From Terfezia claveryi (Eukaryota; Ascomycota; Pezizomycetes; Pezizales; Pezizaceae): 64,000 nt of DNA. Position numbers and translations under genes: made by a program. Each line of letters begins with the position of its first letter. The stretch's first letter is position 1. The DNA lies in NCBI GenBank assembly GCA_015179025.1, contig WHUX01000224.1:1-64000 (forward strand). Reading direction: 5' to 3'. Under the pieces are notes generated by a model, which saw only the letters and a program-made list of their open reading frames with translations, did not search any database and was not told where the DNA came from. Positions 1 to 10,238 of the stretch are shown here, piece after piece.

Positions 1-17
1 TGTTTCGTTCCGGCCAT
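1..17 (-). pseudogene. Histone H3-like gene, first codons (copy I)
   Basis: Only the first codons are inside the window. The minus strand reads ATG GCC GGA ACG AAA CA, giving M-A-G-T-K-(Q), at the same distance and orientation beyond gene K as the H3-like genes of copies II and III. Canonical H3 starts M-A-R-T-K-Q. The rest lies left of the window, so integrity is unknown. The call rests on position and on homology of the flanking 650 bases with the equivalent region of copy II. Confidence 0.6.
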
Positions 18-693
18 TATATCTGTGTATTCGGGGGTACAAAAGAGTAAGTGTAATATCCACTGACTGAAGGTTGCAAATCGAAAGATCTGAGGTTTGG
101 GACAGTAAGTTTGCTTGTATATGTATGTTCCCGAGGGTACGAAGTGGACGAAAAATAGACTGATCTCAAGCATTGAGCTCTACAACAAAGTATAATTCAT
201 TGTTTATCTGCATCCCCATCTGTTAGCTCACTCATAACAAAGGGAGTAACAAAAAAACGTTACCTTAGTGTTACGCACATTAGCCTGTTTATATCAAAAA
301 AAACATACAAGGAAAATACCCCGTAGAGATACACATAATTCTAAAACAAATACCCCCTAGCGTGCTCAGTTGACATCAAAAAAATACACAAAGAAAATAT
401 CTCTCGCATACACCGTAGACATCTAAAAACAACACAAAAACGAAATACCCCTTGCTTCAGGCTGTAGTCATCCAACAAACATACAAGCAAAGACGCAATA
501 AAATACACAATCAAACACAAAAGTAGTAGATACAATTAAACCTCAGAAAATTGTTAACGAACGACCATTCACGGCATCCGTGACAAGTTCTCCATCCATG
601 ACAAGTTTTCCATCCGTGACAAGTTTTCCATCCGTGACATGTTTTCCATCCGTGACACTAAAAAGAAATCCAAATTAGTTCCCATTCTCCTCC
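18..693. other. Spacer between gene K and the H3-like gene, copy I
   Basis: No gene was seen. The stretch from about 290 to 500 is A-rich and made of three or four imperfect units of about 65-70 bases containing ACAYACAARGAAAATACC-like cores. From 580 to 657 there are four or five copies of the TCCGTGACA motif spaced by AAGTTTTCCA. The whole stretch is homologous to 25365-26099 in copy II. Confidence 0.6.
580..657 (+). repeat. TCCGTGACA motif cluster
   Basis: Tandem units of about 19 bases (CCGTGACAAGTTTTCCAT) lie just beyond the stop codon of gene K. The equivalent place in copy II (26008-26060) has a decayed version. It may bind an element-encoded protein; that is inference. Confidence 0.7.
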
Positions 694-2255
694 CTAGTTT
701 GCTTCTTCCCCATCCTCACTGTAATTGTCACCTTCATCATCATACTCACCCTCATCCTCATCTGCTGGCTCATCTTTCCCCCCATCATCGCCTGCGACTT
801 GCTTCTCGCCTTTGTCATCTTTATTGTTGTCGCTTGTTGTCATCGCAGCACCTTGACGTAAAATCCACTGATATACTCGTTCATTGACTTCGCAATCATT
901 CTCCTCGGTGGAATCCCTATAGTCCCCATCTTCGGTATCGCTTGGAAGCAATTCGGCAGGCCTATCTCCACTAGGTACTGACAATGCCTTTCCCCGTTTG
1001 CTGGAGTCGGATTCAGTTGATTGAGCTTCTTCTTCTGAAGAACCCTCCAAAGCTACCCATCGGCCCCATAGTCCTGTATCTTCATCATTATCTTCCTTGT
1101 TGGGTTTGTCATTGTAGTCCTATCTACTTGTGAGTAAAGTTCTCAGATTTAGATCAAGCACGAGGAAGTACCTACCTCTTCAATATCCGTCCCAATGTCC
1201 TCATCACTTAAGCAATCATCGGCACCCCCCTCAGCCAACTCCTCTTGTATAGTCTGCATCCTGCTATCAATTGCTAGTGGTGTGTTGGGCCCTATATCAC
1301 TAGTCCCGTGCCCAGACACTGTGTCATATTCGGTTGGCTCATCAAATCGGGCATAGGCTCGGCGGTTGATCGGCATAACGCTAATGACCACTGCGAATTG
1401 CTGCACTGGCTTTACCCCTATTGCTTCCAACTCAGCATTGGGAATTTTGAATTCGGGGAGCTCTTCTTGCTCCTGTAATTCCAAATAGACTCGCTTCTGC
1501 CGGTCGAATAGCTGATGCCACTGGTACAAAATATATGCCTTTTTGCGGATAAACATCAGGTCGCAAGTCCTTTGAACCAGTCGTTCAAAGTTGCCTTGTT
1601 CCACATCGGTTAACGAGGCCCTTCGAGTGCCTATTGCCCTTCCAGTAGTAGTGGCGTGTTCGGCCTCCTTAATCCCTGCTTTGAGCACCCTGTTTACCTT
1701 TTGCCTTTTCCAGTCCTTAGCCCGCTCCCATGACAGCGGGGGTCTAAGCAGTTTCTTGTGTGTTTCTCGAATTTTTTTCGTATCGGGATTAGTGGAGGTG
1801 CCCTATGCCTTCCTCCCCCCACTAAATTCTGTGTCTGGATTAAACTCTCGAGGGCCCCATGGGAAGTCGGCATATTTGGCATAAAGATTCTTTGGAACAT
1901 TCTCGGCAAGTTCGGCTCTTGACGTGCTTCTTGTTGGAACATCTGCAATTGGGGGTGGGTAGAAGGCTAGTTCGGCTCTTGTCCTTCTCCTTGTTGGAAC
2001 ATCCTCAACTGGGGGTCGGATGAGGGCTAGTTCGGCTCTTGTCCTTCTTCTTGGAACATCCTCAATTGGGTGAGCTAATTCTGCTCTTGTCTTCCTTTTT
2101 TGGGGAACATGCTCTGTGCGAGTTGTCGGCGTCTTCGTGACCGGGCTGGCTGGCGCTCCTAGGGTTGTCTTTATTTTTTTCTGCATGGGAGGTTTTGGGG
2201 CTGGGCTAGTTGGCGCTTTACCAGTTGTCTTTTTCTTCTCAGGACGGTTTGGCAT
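694..2255 (-). pseudogene. Gene K, copy I (one in-frame stop)
   Basis: Unrecognised protein of about 500 residues. It starts at the ATG at 2255-2253. The N-terminal third is basic, with four or five imperfect repeats of about 20 residues carrying the core R-T-R-A-E-L-A preceded by V-P and followed by D-V-P. A conserved block follows (KYADFPWG, EFSGGRKA), then an alpha-rich region and an acidic tail. The frame is open except for TAG at 1805-1803, where copies II and III read TGG (W), so a single G-to-A change explains it. A 56-nt intron (1175-1120, GTAGGT...ATAG) joins exon 1 to exon 2 in phase 0 and its position is shared with copy II. The stop is at 696-694. The next gene on the strand is the H3-like gene. 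No function can be assigned. Confidence 0.75.
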
Positions 2256-2289
2256 TGCGAATACTTAAACACAAACTTCGTCAGTAGTC

Positions 2290-2550
2290 TTTTTACTTTG
2301 GGCTCAACCTCGTTCCCTTGACACGACCTCCATGACACCTCTATGACAACCTCTGTGACACGATTTTGCAAAACATATGTCTTGGTTCTACTAGTTATTT
2401 AGACGGGAATGTCTTTGATTGAGATAAATGATAGTCAGTGAATAAGCTAACTATCATTCAACTTCAAATTTCTGGACATGACCTCCATCACAGCCTCTGT
2501 GACATCCTCCGTGACGGCCTCCGTGACATCCTCCGTGATGGCCTCCGTGA
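2290..2550 (+). repeat. TCCGTGAC motif cluster upstream of gene K
   Basis: Repeated CCTCCGTGACRG(C/T) units lie upstream of the gene K start, densest at 2478-2550. The copia element inserted inside this array; the array resumes at 7986. A shorter uninterrupted version is at 35285-35500 in copy II. Confidence 0.7.
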
Positions 2551-2554
2551 CATC

Positions 2555-3076
2555 TGTTGCGGCATACATTCTGTGCCCTTCCTATGTCGTTATTACTTCC
2601 TATTTCGGCATCTATATTAACTTATATCGTTATATGTTTCTCTATTACGATACCCTTTCTATTATTATCTATCTAGTTTCTATTACGAGTACTATATCAT
2701 GTTTCACCTGCAGCTTACTCTGCATAGTTACTGTACGGTTATACTCACATGTTTATATATCCATGCTCTTAATTTCCCACACTGTCTTACTTGAATATTA
2801 CATGTATACAACCTTTCTACTTATGGATTTCTCTACGTTTATTCCTCTTCAAGTTAGGTTGTCATATGGTTCATTTCCTCTCTATATTCATGTACTTAAG
2901 ACCTGTGTCCACCCACTCTCTAGATAGTTTAATCAATCACATACACTGAATTCCCACTGCACTCGTCCTCAATATCGTCCTCGCACTCCTGTGACTCTAG
3001 CTTGCTCAGTAAATTCTCCGCTGGTCACTACGCTACTTTTACTCTGTACTGTTACTATAATCTATCCACTTTAATA
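2555..3076 (+). repeat. Copia 5' LTR
   Basis: Begins TGTTGCGGCA and ends CTTTAATA. It is identical in length to the 3' LTR at 7459-7980. Visible differences are T/C near 2813 against 7709 and T/G near 3053 against 7957. Confidence 0.95.
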
Positions 3077-3095
3077 GGTTATGAGCCCGGAGCTC
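3077..3095 (+). other. Copia primer-binding region (candidate)
   Basis: GGTTATGAGCCCGGAGC directly follows the 5' LTR, the place where copia elements carry a tRNA-complementary primer site. It loosely resembles the TGGTATCAGAGC-type site of initiator-Met-primed copia elements. The tRNA is not confirmed. Confidence 0.45.
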
Positions 3096-3179
3096 TAACC
3101 TCTCTATTACCATAATCGAGTCTATACCTCTACTCCTTTATATATCGTGGATTTCCATCTCGCGCAATCATCCTACAAC

Positions 3180-6100
3180 ATGTCTGACACTGCTGGTGCA
3201 AGCGGCTCCTCCTCCGGTGCTGCCTCTTCCCTCTCTCCCTTCTCCTTCAAGCTTGATAATATCAAGCGGTTATCAGATGATGGTTCCGGATATCATGCCT
3301 GGTCTAAACAAGTTGAATTAATCATTGATTCTTATGACTATGAAGATCTATTTGACGAATCCACTACTGTCCCCACTGATGCCGCACTGCTTAAGTTGTG
3401 GAACAAGAGAAATGCCAGAGCAAAAATTCTCCTCATGTCTGTTGTTGATATCTCACTCACAGGACTTATTGCCGAACAAACTACAGCACGACAAGCTTGG
3501 GTACGCTTACAGGAACGATTCGATCGACGAAACGATACTACTCTCTGGGATGCTATATCCAAAACATTTGCTATCTCTATGCCTCCAGGGGAATCTATGA
3601 CAACACATGTCAACAGCTATGATACTCAAATTCGCCGGCTCATTGACAGGCTCAAAGAGACCGAAGCTGCCTCTCCTTACCAGCATCTAGCACGCTATCT
3701 TAAGAATGACAATATCAAGGCTCACCACCTCCTGATGACACTCCCTGACACTTACGAGAATATTGTTGACAATCTCCAATCAAAGACAGGACTAACATAC
3801 CTCGATGTTCGAACTCGTCTTCTGGAACTCTCCTCCTCCTCCCTCGAAATTGTCTCCAAGAACAAAGCTCTCTTCAATAAAAGAGAGAACAACAATACCT
3901 CCAACAAGCCGAACAAAAAGCCTAATCCTCCACGTCAAGGCAAAACGGCTCCAGTCTCGGGAAACAATTGCAGTTGGTGCCGTTCCAAAGGCAAGCCTTA
4001 CCAAGGTCATACTTTCAAGACCTGTCAAGAACTCAAGAAGCACAATACCAATCGTTCGAATGCCCAAAACCCTTCTTCTTCTGGTAAGGAGATTGTCCTA
4101 CACCGAGCAGCTGCTGCTCAACAACTCTTCGATGATGACAATGGCGTAGCCATGGTTGTCAAAGCCACCTCCTCCGCTCTCCAAAACTCTCCCTCTTCCT
4201 CCCATTCTGGTGTATCCGCTAACTACACTACATATGAGGTATGGATTCTTGACACAGGTGCTTCATACCATATCACTGCTGACTTCTCTCATCTTCTCGA
4301 TCCAGTCCGTTGCCATGTAGACCTCACGGTTGGTGGTGGAAGAGTGATGTGGGCCACACATCAAGGGAATGTTTCTTTAGATATTGAAGTTGCTGGAAGT
4401 GTGATTCATGTTAGCCTCTCTGATGTTTTGTATGTGCCGGATTGGAATGAGGTCTGTTTAATTTCTTGGAGGAAAATCGATGAGCTGGGACGTTTTCGTT
4501 TATTGGGTGAAGATGGTATTTTACAGATACAGAGAAAAATTGATGATTCGGTTGTTATTTCTGCTTCACTTGATCACGGATCCTACCAAGTATATCCTAT
4601 TGTTCGTCATGGAAAGATTTACATGGCTGCCACAGACTATTGGCATCGTGCCCTTGGTCACTCTTCAACACGGTTCTGGTCAAACGCCAGTGAAATCTAT
4701 GAAGATGGCAACCTCCTTCCCAAACGTCCAACCTCCCACTTCTGTGATACATGTGCCAAATACAACTCCAAGCAGTCAGTGCCTACATCCGTCGACAAAC
4801 CAAAAGGAACAAAACCCTTTGATCTCGTCCATTCTGATCTCATGGGTCCCTTCAAGGTTGAATCTCTTGGGAAACGCAAGTATCTACTAACCTTTATTGA
4901 AGATACAACTCGCTACTCTGAAGTGAACTTCCTCTATAAAAAGAGTGATGCTGCTCGCTTTATCAAAGCATATTGTGAAAAGGTTAATACAACAACTGAA
5001 CGATATCCTCGCTCGTTCAGAACTGACCAAGGAGGTGAGTATGTCAACAAGGAATTGGAAGCTTTTTTCGAAGAACGAGGAATAAAGCACCAGACTACCG
5101 CCGCCTATTCCCATCAATCTAATGGTGTTGCAGAACGCTATAACCAAACTTTAACTAGTATGGTTCGACCTTCTCTCGACGATGCACCCCCTTACCTCTG
5201 GGCTGAAGCCTTTAACTGGGCTGCCTATATCAAAAACAGACTGCCTCACTCTGCACTAAATGGAAAAACCCCATTCGAGGCACTCTTCAACATCAAACCA
5301 ACTCTCTCACACCTTCGTCCTTTCTACTCCAAGTGCTATGTTCACATTCCTGAAGAAAAACGACCTGCTGGCTCAAAACTCGAAGCCAGAGCACTTGAAG
5401 GACATCTTGTTGGTTATACGGAATCAGGTCATATGTTTCGTATCTATATCCCATCTCAACGAAAGGTAGATACCTATCGTCAAGTTAAGTTTGAACCTTC
5501 ATCATCTTATACCTCTGTCGATATACATTTTCCTCCTCTACCTCCGATTACAGCTGAAACTCCATCAACACCACCTGTACCGCTCCGACCTTCTACTCCA
5601 ACACCTACCACTATCACTCCTGACACCACTACAACTCCATCTATACCTCTTCCTCCTCCTCCATCAAATCTACAAGAGTACGAACAGCACTCTGATGAGG
5701 ATTCTGAGTCAGAGAGAGCTATCGATCCTCCTATTGCTGGTCCCTCAACTCCCCCTCGACGCACAAGAGCCTCTACACCTGCTGCACCTAAGTCAAGTCG
5801 CTCAAAAGAGTTTGCCGAACCTCCAGAAACTCCTAAGCTGGACTACAAGTCATATCCTCAACGAACTCGAAAACAACCCGATCGTTATACTGACTCTGGC
5901 TGGGCTAGACTTGTGGCAGAACCTAATAGCTATAAAGAAGCTATGGCCTCCCTTGATGCTGATGCATGGCAACGAGCTATGCTTGAGGAACACCAGTCAA
6001 TAATCGATGCTCAGACATGGACGGTCCATGATATGTCAGAGTTACCCTCAGGTCGACAACCTGTTGGTTCTAGGTGGGTATTTAAGGTAAAGCACAATGC

Positions 6101-7451
6101 AGATGGATCTGTTGAACGTCACAAAGCAAGAATTGTTGCAAAGGGCTATTCTCAACAAGAAGGCCTTGATTATGATGAAACATTCGCACCAGTGACACGG
6201 TACGACTCCTTACGACTCATCATTGCCCTCGCAATTCACTTATCTTTGGACATGGATCAACTTGATATCAAGTCAGCTTTCCTGAATGGTGATCTAATCG
6301 AAGAAATCTGGATGTTACCTCCTCCTGGTATTGGTCTAGATGGCAATATTCTTCGACTTCACAAAGCCTTGTACGGATTAAAGCAAGCACCTCTACAGTG
6401 GTTTGAACGTCTCTCCTCTGCACTTGCTGAACTCGGCTTCATATCTCTCCCCTTCGACCCTTGTGTATTTATTAACATGGAACTCAAGGTAATACTTGTT
6501 GTTTATGTTGATGACATTACTGCAGTAGGCAAAGCTCCTCAGATTAAGATTGTTATTGATCATCTTAAGTCCTACTTTACTGTTACCATCAAAGGCGGTC
6601 TCAAATACATCCTCGGCATCGAAATTATCCCTACAGACAAAGGACTTCAACTCTCCCAACGACAATACATCACCAATATCCTTGAACGCTTTGGACTTAA
6701 CAACTGTCGATCAGTTCTCACTCCCATCGACCCCAAAGTACAACTGGTTAAGGCTGACAGTTCAGAACCTCCTCATGAACGTACCTTATACCAACAGATG
6801 ATTGGTTCACTTATGTATCTTGTTACTTGTACTCGTCCTGATCTTGCCTTTTCTGTTTCCTTTCTTTCACGCTTTTCTTCTCATCCTCTAAAGGTTCATC
6901 ATACAGCTGTTAAAAGGGTTTTCCGTTATCTTGTTGGATCTCATAATCTGTCTCTTACTTATGAACGTTCTCCTTTTTCGTCTTCTTTGTCACTTGTTGG
7001 TTATTCTGATGCTGATTATGCTGCTTGTCGTGATACCCGTCGGTCTGTTACTGGTTATGTCTTTCTACTAAACGGTTGTGCTATATCTTGGTTATCAAAG
7101 AAGCAGAACTCTGTTTCTGCCTCCACCACTGAATCCGAGTACATGGCACTCTCAACAACCGCTCGTCAGGCACTCTGGTATATACATGCCTTCTCTCAAC
7201 TTGGACACTCTATACCTGTCCATCTTCACGCAGATAGCACTACCTCCATCAATGTTGCAGAAACCCTCGTCAACAATCCTCGAACGAAGCACATCGATGT
7301 TGCATATCATTTCACAAGAGAACAACTCATCCTCAAGACATTTACCCTCAGTCATGTTTCTACCGATGAAAATCACGCTGACCTTATGACTAAAGGCCTT
7401 CTTCCTGTACTCCACCACTATCATACTAATAGTCTCGGGCTTACAGAATGA
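3180..7451 (+). CDS. Copia Gag-Pol polyprotein
   Basis: A single frame of 1423 codons. I start at the ATG at 3180 (MSDTAG); upstream in-frame codons are not ATG. Order of domains: Gag of the UBN2 type (about residues 20-230), a CCHC-like zinc knuckle (C-S-W-C...H...C, about 265-285), aspartic protease with DTGASYHIT (about 357), Gag-pre-integrase zinc region (about 485-540), integrase core with HSDLMG, TDQGGEY and NGVAER supplying D-D-E (about 550-650), a proline/threonine-rich linker, reverse transcriptase (about 960-1120, YVDD at about 1108) and RNase H (about 1270-1390, DADYA and ESEYMAL). The protease-integrase-RT-RNase H order is diagnostic of Ty1/copia. There are no internal stops or shifts, so the protein is probably functional. 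It stops at 7449-7451, just before the polypurine tract. Confidence 0.96.
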   Translation: MSDTAGASGSSSGAASSLSPFSFKLDNIKRLSDDGSGYHAWSKQVELIIDSYDYEDLFDESTTVPTDAALLKLWNKRNARAKILLMSVVDISLTGLIAEQTTARQAWVRLQERFDRRNDTTLWDAISKTFAISMPPGESMTTHVNSYDTQIRRLIDRLKETEAASPYQHLARYLKNDNIKAHHLLMTLPDTYENIVDNLQSKTGLTYLDVRTRLLELSSSSLEIVSKNKALFNKRENNNTSNKPNKKPNPPRQGKTAPVSGNNCSWCRSKGKPYQGHTFKTCQELKKHNTNRSNAQNPSSSGKEIVLHRAAAAQQLFDDDNGVAMVVKATSSALQNSPSSSHSGVSANYTTYEVWILDTGASYHITADFSHLLDPVRCHVDLTVGGGRVMWATHQGNVSLDIEVAGSVIHVSLSDVLYVPDWNEVCLISWRKIDELGRFRLLGEDGILQIQRKIDDSVVISASLDHGSYQVYPIVRHGKIYMAATDYWHRALGHSSTRFWSNASEIYEDGNLLPKRPTSHFCDTCAKYNSKQSVPTSVDKPKGTKPFDLVHSDLMGPFKVESLGKRKYLLTFIEDTTRYSEVNFLYKKSDAARFIKAYCEKVNTTTERYPRSFRTDQGGEYVNKELEAFFEERGIKHQTTAAYSHQSNGVAERYNQTLTSMVRPSLDDAPPYLWAEAFNWAAYIKNRLPHSALNGKTPFEALFNIKPTLSHLRPFYSKCYVHIPEEKRPAGSKLEARALEGHLVGYTESGHMFRIYIPSQRKVDTYRQVKFEPSSSYTSVDIHFPPLPPITAETPSTPPVPLRPSTPTPTTITPDTTTTPSIPLPPPPSNLQEYEQHSDEDSESERAIDPPIAGPSTPPRRTRASTPAAPKSSRSKEFAEPPETPKLDYKSYPQRTRKQPDRYTDSGWARLVAEPNSYKEAMASLDADAWQRAMLEEHQSIIDAQTWTVHDMSELPSGRQPVGSRWVFKVKHNADGSVERHKARIVAKGYSQQEGLDYDETFAPVTRYDSLRLIIALAIHLSLDMDQLDIKSAFLNGDLIEEIWMLPPPGIGLDGNILRLHKALYGLKQAPLQWFERLSSALAELGFISLPFDPCVFINMELKVILVVYVDDITAVGKAPQIKIVIDHLKSYFTVTIKGGLKYILGIEIIPTDKGLQLSQRQYITNILERFGLNNCRSVLTPIDPKVQLVKADSSEPPHERTLYQQMIGSLMYLVTCTRPDLAFSVSFLSRFSSHPLKVHHTAVKRVFRYLVGSHNLSLTYERSPFSSSLSLVGYSDADYAACRDTRRSVTGYVFLLNGCAISWLSKKQNSVSASTTESEYMALSTTARQALWYIHAFSQLGHSIPVHLHADSTTSINVAETLVNNPRTKHIDVAYHFTREQLILKTFTLSHVSTDENHADLMTKGLLPVLHHYHTNSLGLTE

Positions 7452-7458
7452 GAGAGAG
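7446..7458 (+). other. Copia polypurine tract
   Basis: GAATGAGAGAGAG lies immediately before the 3' LTR and overlaps the Gag-Pol stop codon region. It is the expected plus-strand primer position. Confidence 0.75.
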
Positions 7459-7980
7459 TGTTGCGGCATACATTCTGTGCCCTTCCTATGTCGTTATTAC
7501 TTCCTATTTCGGCATCTATATTAACTTATATCGTTATATGTTTCTCTATTACGATACCCTTTCTATTATTATCTATCTAGTTTCTATTACGAGTACTATA
7601 TCATGTTTCACCTGCAGCTTACTCTGCATAGTTACTGTACGGTTATACTCACATGTTTATATATCCATGCTCTTAATTTCCCACACTGTCTTACTTGAAT
7701 ATTACATGCATACAACCTTTCTACTTATGGATTTCTCTACGTTTATTCCTCTTCAAGTTAGGTTGTCATATGGTTCATTTCCTCTCTATATTCATGTACT
7801 TAAGACCTGTGTCCACCCACTCTCTAGATAGTTTAATCAATCACATACACTGAATTCCCACTGCACTCGTCCTCAATATCGTCCTCGCACTCCTGTGACT
7901 CTAGCTTGCTCAGTAAATTCTCCGCTGGTCACTACGCTACTTTTACGCTGTACTGTTACTATAATCTATCCACTTTAATA
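7459..7980 (+). repeat. Copia 3' LTR
   Basis: 522 bases, nearly identical to 2555-3076, followed by the duplication ACATC at 7981-7985 and the resumed TCCGTGAC array. Confidence 0.95.
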
Positions 7981-7985
7981 ACATC

Positions 7986-8284
7986 CTCCGTGACGGCCTC
8001 CGTGACATGGCTTTGGAATATATACCCCTTCGTTATCTTCACTGCAGATTATATAGATAGAAATCACCGTTGAAGCGCTGACGATTCCTTGGAATTTGCA
8101 GATAAATGGAAGATGACCACCAAAAACCTCTGTTCGTGCAAATAAAGGAATTCATTCTTTGTTTACAAGCAAACCTGGATGCCATTAACCGAACACGGGC
8201 ACGTGACTAGCATCACCACGATGCGTGTACCCATCATTGTGAATTTTACCTGCAGTCAAGTCTACGTATGAATATATTGGTGGT
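7986..8284. other. Spacer between genes K and T, copy I (right part)
   Basis: No gene was seen. It begins with the rest of the TCCGTGAC array interrupted by copia, and is homologous to 35490-35769 in copy II (shared CCCCTTCGTTATCTTCAC core). Confidence 0.6.
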
Positions 8285-9090
8285 TTAATTTTGGTTAACA
8301 TAGAACGATATTGGACCAAAATGAAAATCAGAAGAGCCTGGCCCAATGTCAATAGTAAGACTTTCCCCCACAGCGACCTCCTCCATGGCTCCTGCTTCCT
8401 GCTGCCTTTGCTATCACTTTTGTTTGCGAACATGGCGTCGCCGGAATGACCGCTCTTGAGACCACCTTGCCCTTCTTGGGTTAATAACGGGGGGGGGGTC
8501 AAATGATGGGGAAGGTTGTTCAGGTTGGGAATGTTCAAATGGCGAGTATGGGGATTGCCTGGGACTTGGACTAACAAAGAGAGGCTTCTCATTCTCTTTG
8601 TTTTCAACCCCTGGCTCAGGATTGTCCTCCTGCATCTCCACCACTAGTTCCTGCAAAACCCCCCTCTCATTATCTCCTTCAGTTTCGGCTTCACTAGGGG
8701 TGGCTGGCACCTCTACCGTTGGACAACGTGACTGATTTCGCACTCGGTATCGGGTTTGATAATCAGTAGAAGTTTGGGTGAAAAGGAATTAGCTGCAAGC
8801 CGGTAATGCCGTGTCAAATCAAGTGTGAGTTACCACACAATACCGCTATATGTCCTTTTCCTGTTCCTCACCGCAGATCAGTTTCCAGCGGGAGGAACCA
8901 TATGACCTTACGGCACGTGTGTTTTCCACGCGCTTCAAACATGACCTGCTCAAGGTAATAGGAAAATAACGATTATCGTCATCTGTTCAGTGGAACCGTG
9001 CAAAATGAGACAAGCCCACATGGCTATCACACTTACTCAAATAATACGGGACATGTACGCAACATCATATGGGGCAAGCAAAAAAGTATG
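8285..9090 (-). pseudogene. Gene T, copy I (broken)
   Basis: Unrecognised protein in three exons, judged by comparison of three copies. Exon 1 encodes RYDFHTFLLA-like sequence (about 9085-9030). Exon 2 (about 8970-8895) contains ESCLK...WKLI. Exon 3 carries VEVPATPSEA, ENKENEK, a basic stretch and a C-terminus IDIGPGSSDFHFGPI ending V-N-Q-N at 8287-8285. Introns start GTAAGTG and GTGAGG. Copy I has an extra base in exon 1, no clear start ATG, an indel at the start of exon 3, and adjacent TGA-TAG stops near 8411-8416 where copy II reads R-W. A rival frame here looks like a membrane helix, but only the frame given is conserved in copies II and III. Function unknown; the E/P-rich middle and basic patch could suit a nuclear protein. 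Confidence 0.6.
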
Positions 9091-9351
9091 GAAGTCATAC
9101 CTTGACCCTGGAATTTCACCTCTTTGCCTGATAGTTGAATTAGCTGGCATACTTTCTTGTGGTATAGTAATAAAGGATAGGAGGTGGCTTGATGCGGAAT
9201 GACAAAAGGTTAGGGAGATGCAGATAATGGAGGACGGAAGTTAATCGAGTGGTAGGAGGTGGGGACACGCGGAATTTATCTGGCCCCAGCAGACCCTGGC
9301 CCAAGCTACTGCCCCAAAACATCTCTGGTTACTCCCTGAGACATCCCTAAG

Positions 9352-9637
9352 TATGTGTTACCTGTTTCGGAACTGGCTTGGCTTGACCCGGACCCCTTGA
9401 CCCATTGTACCTCACAAGGAGGCTCATGCAAGCAGACTACCTATACCTCTGCAAGTGATGAACGACATTATTGCTAGTAGAGCAATTGATGGGTCGATGG
9501 GATATGAACGACTAGACTATATCAGGATTAATGATGCTTTTGAGAAGATGCATTGACCGTTATCACATGAGACAGATAGAACGCTTCACCCAGCCTACCT
9601 TCTACTGGCTAAACTAACTCTTATAGTATACAACAAA
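9352..9637 (+). pseudogene. Gene 0, copy I (frameshifted)
   Basis: Homologous to the intact 80-residue frame at 43097-43339. Shared pieces include CYLFRNW (43097 copy YYLFQNW), QVMNDIIA, AIDGSMGYE and AYLLLAKLTL. The copy I frame has a TGA and at least one shift. It lies head-to-head with gene T, so their starts face each other across a short AT-rich gap. No recognised domain. Confidence 0.45.
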
Positions 9638-9639
9638 GT

Positions 9640-9830
9640 GTATCAGTGCACGCCTTGACCTCAACTACATAGGTTGACAATAACCAGTCCATCCCATTGA
9701 CCGGTCAATCGCTGTAGATTATGCCATCGACCCATTGCTTTCGTAGATGCGGTACTATTATGGACGAAGGTGGCGGTTCGACACCAGGCTGGAGTGGATC
9801 AGGATGGTAGTTCCATTTGGGTGGGGTAGC
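9640..9830. other. Spacer between gene 0 and the motif cluster
   Basis: No coding signal conserved between copies was found. Partly homologous to 43340-43470. Confidence 0.4.
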
Positions 9831-9854
9831 TTGTGCTAAACTTATGTGGTCATA

Positions 9855-9945
9855 GATATTTTTTTCTTGTCACGGATATTTTATGTTGTCACGGATGGCT
9901 TATTTTGTCACGGATGTCTTGTCACGGATGTGTTGTCACGGATCT
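9855..9945 (-). repeat. TGTCACGGAT motif cluster
   Basis: Five copies of TCACGGAT(G/A)T with short spacers, the motif reading on the minus strand relative to the cluster at 580. The homologous array at 43490-43620 is decayed to TCATAGAT-like forms, as expected if CpG and CpA sites mutate. Confidence 0.7.
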
Positions 9946-10238
9946 TTTGCCGTGTCCCAGGTGGGTCACGCAGGTCTTTCCCACGACTAATGCGAGCCAG
10001 GTCCTTCGGATACAATTAGTATTACCTGCGGAGTACGGTAGTCTACTTTTGTCTACTAATTCTAAGGCAGAATCAGACGTAACTAGACAACCTACCAAAA
10101 GAGGACATTGCTATTTAGGGATTCTTTCCAGAACTGTCATCTGGAGTTTTGCTTATATATAGTTCATCGGGGTTGTAATTCTCACTGACCATATCAGCTT
10201 CACAACGGGCGTTGTGCCAACCAGACTACTACACAAAT

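Larger units (their letters stand above)
2555..7980 (+). mobile_element. Ty1/copia LTR retrotransposon, full length
   Basis: 5426 bases flanked by a perfect 5-base duplication ACATC (2550-2554 and 7981-7985). The two 522-base LTRs differ at only about two positions, and the single Gag-Pol frame is open throughout. Both points suggest a very recent insertion. The LTRs run TG...TA rather than TG...CA. The homologous uninterrupted site at about 35400-35500 in copy II supports the insertion point. Confidence 0.95.

Noticed and set aside
2438..2927. Plus-strand frames across the motif array and copia LTR; the second again at 7448-7831
   Set aside because: They run from spacer repeats into the LTR and have no support beyond being open; the 7448 copy is the same LTR reading.
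3147..3179. Upstream extension of the copia Gag-Pol by 11 codons
   Set aside because: The codon there is GTG; the first ATG in frame is at 3180.
8185..8607. Membrane protein with a hydrophobic helix (LLLTLGQALLIFILV) on the minus strand; also at 35688-35978
   Set aside because: This frame is not conserved in copy III; the overlapping frame ending V-N-Q-N is shared by copies I and II and matches the I-G-P-G block of copy III.
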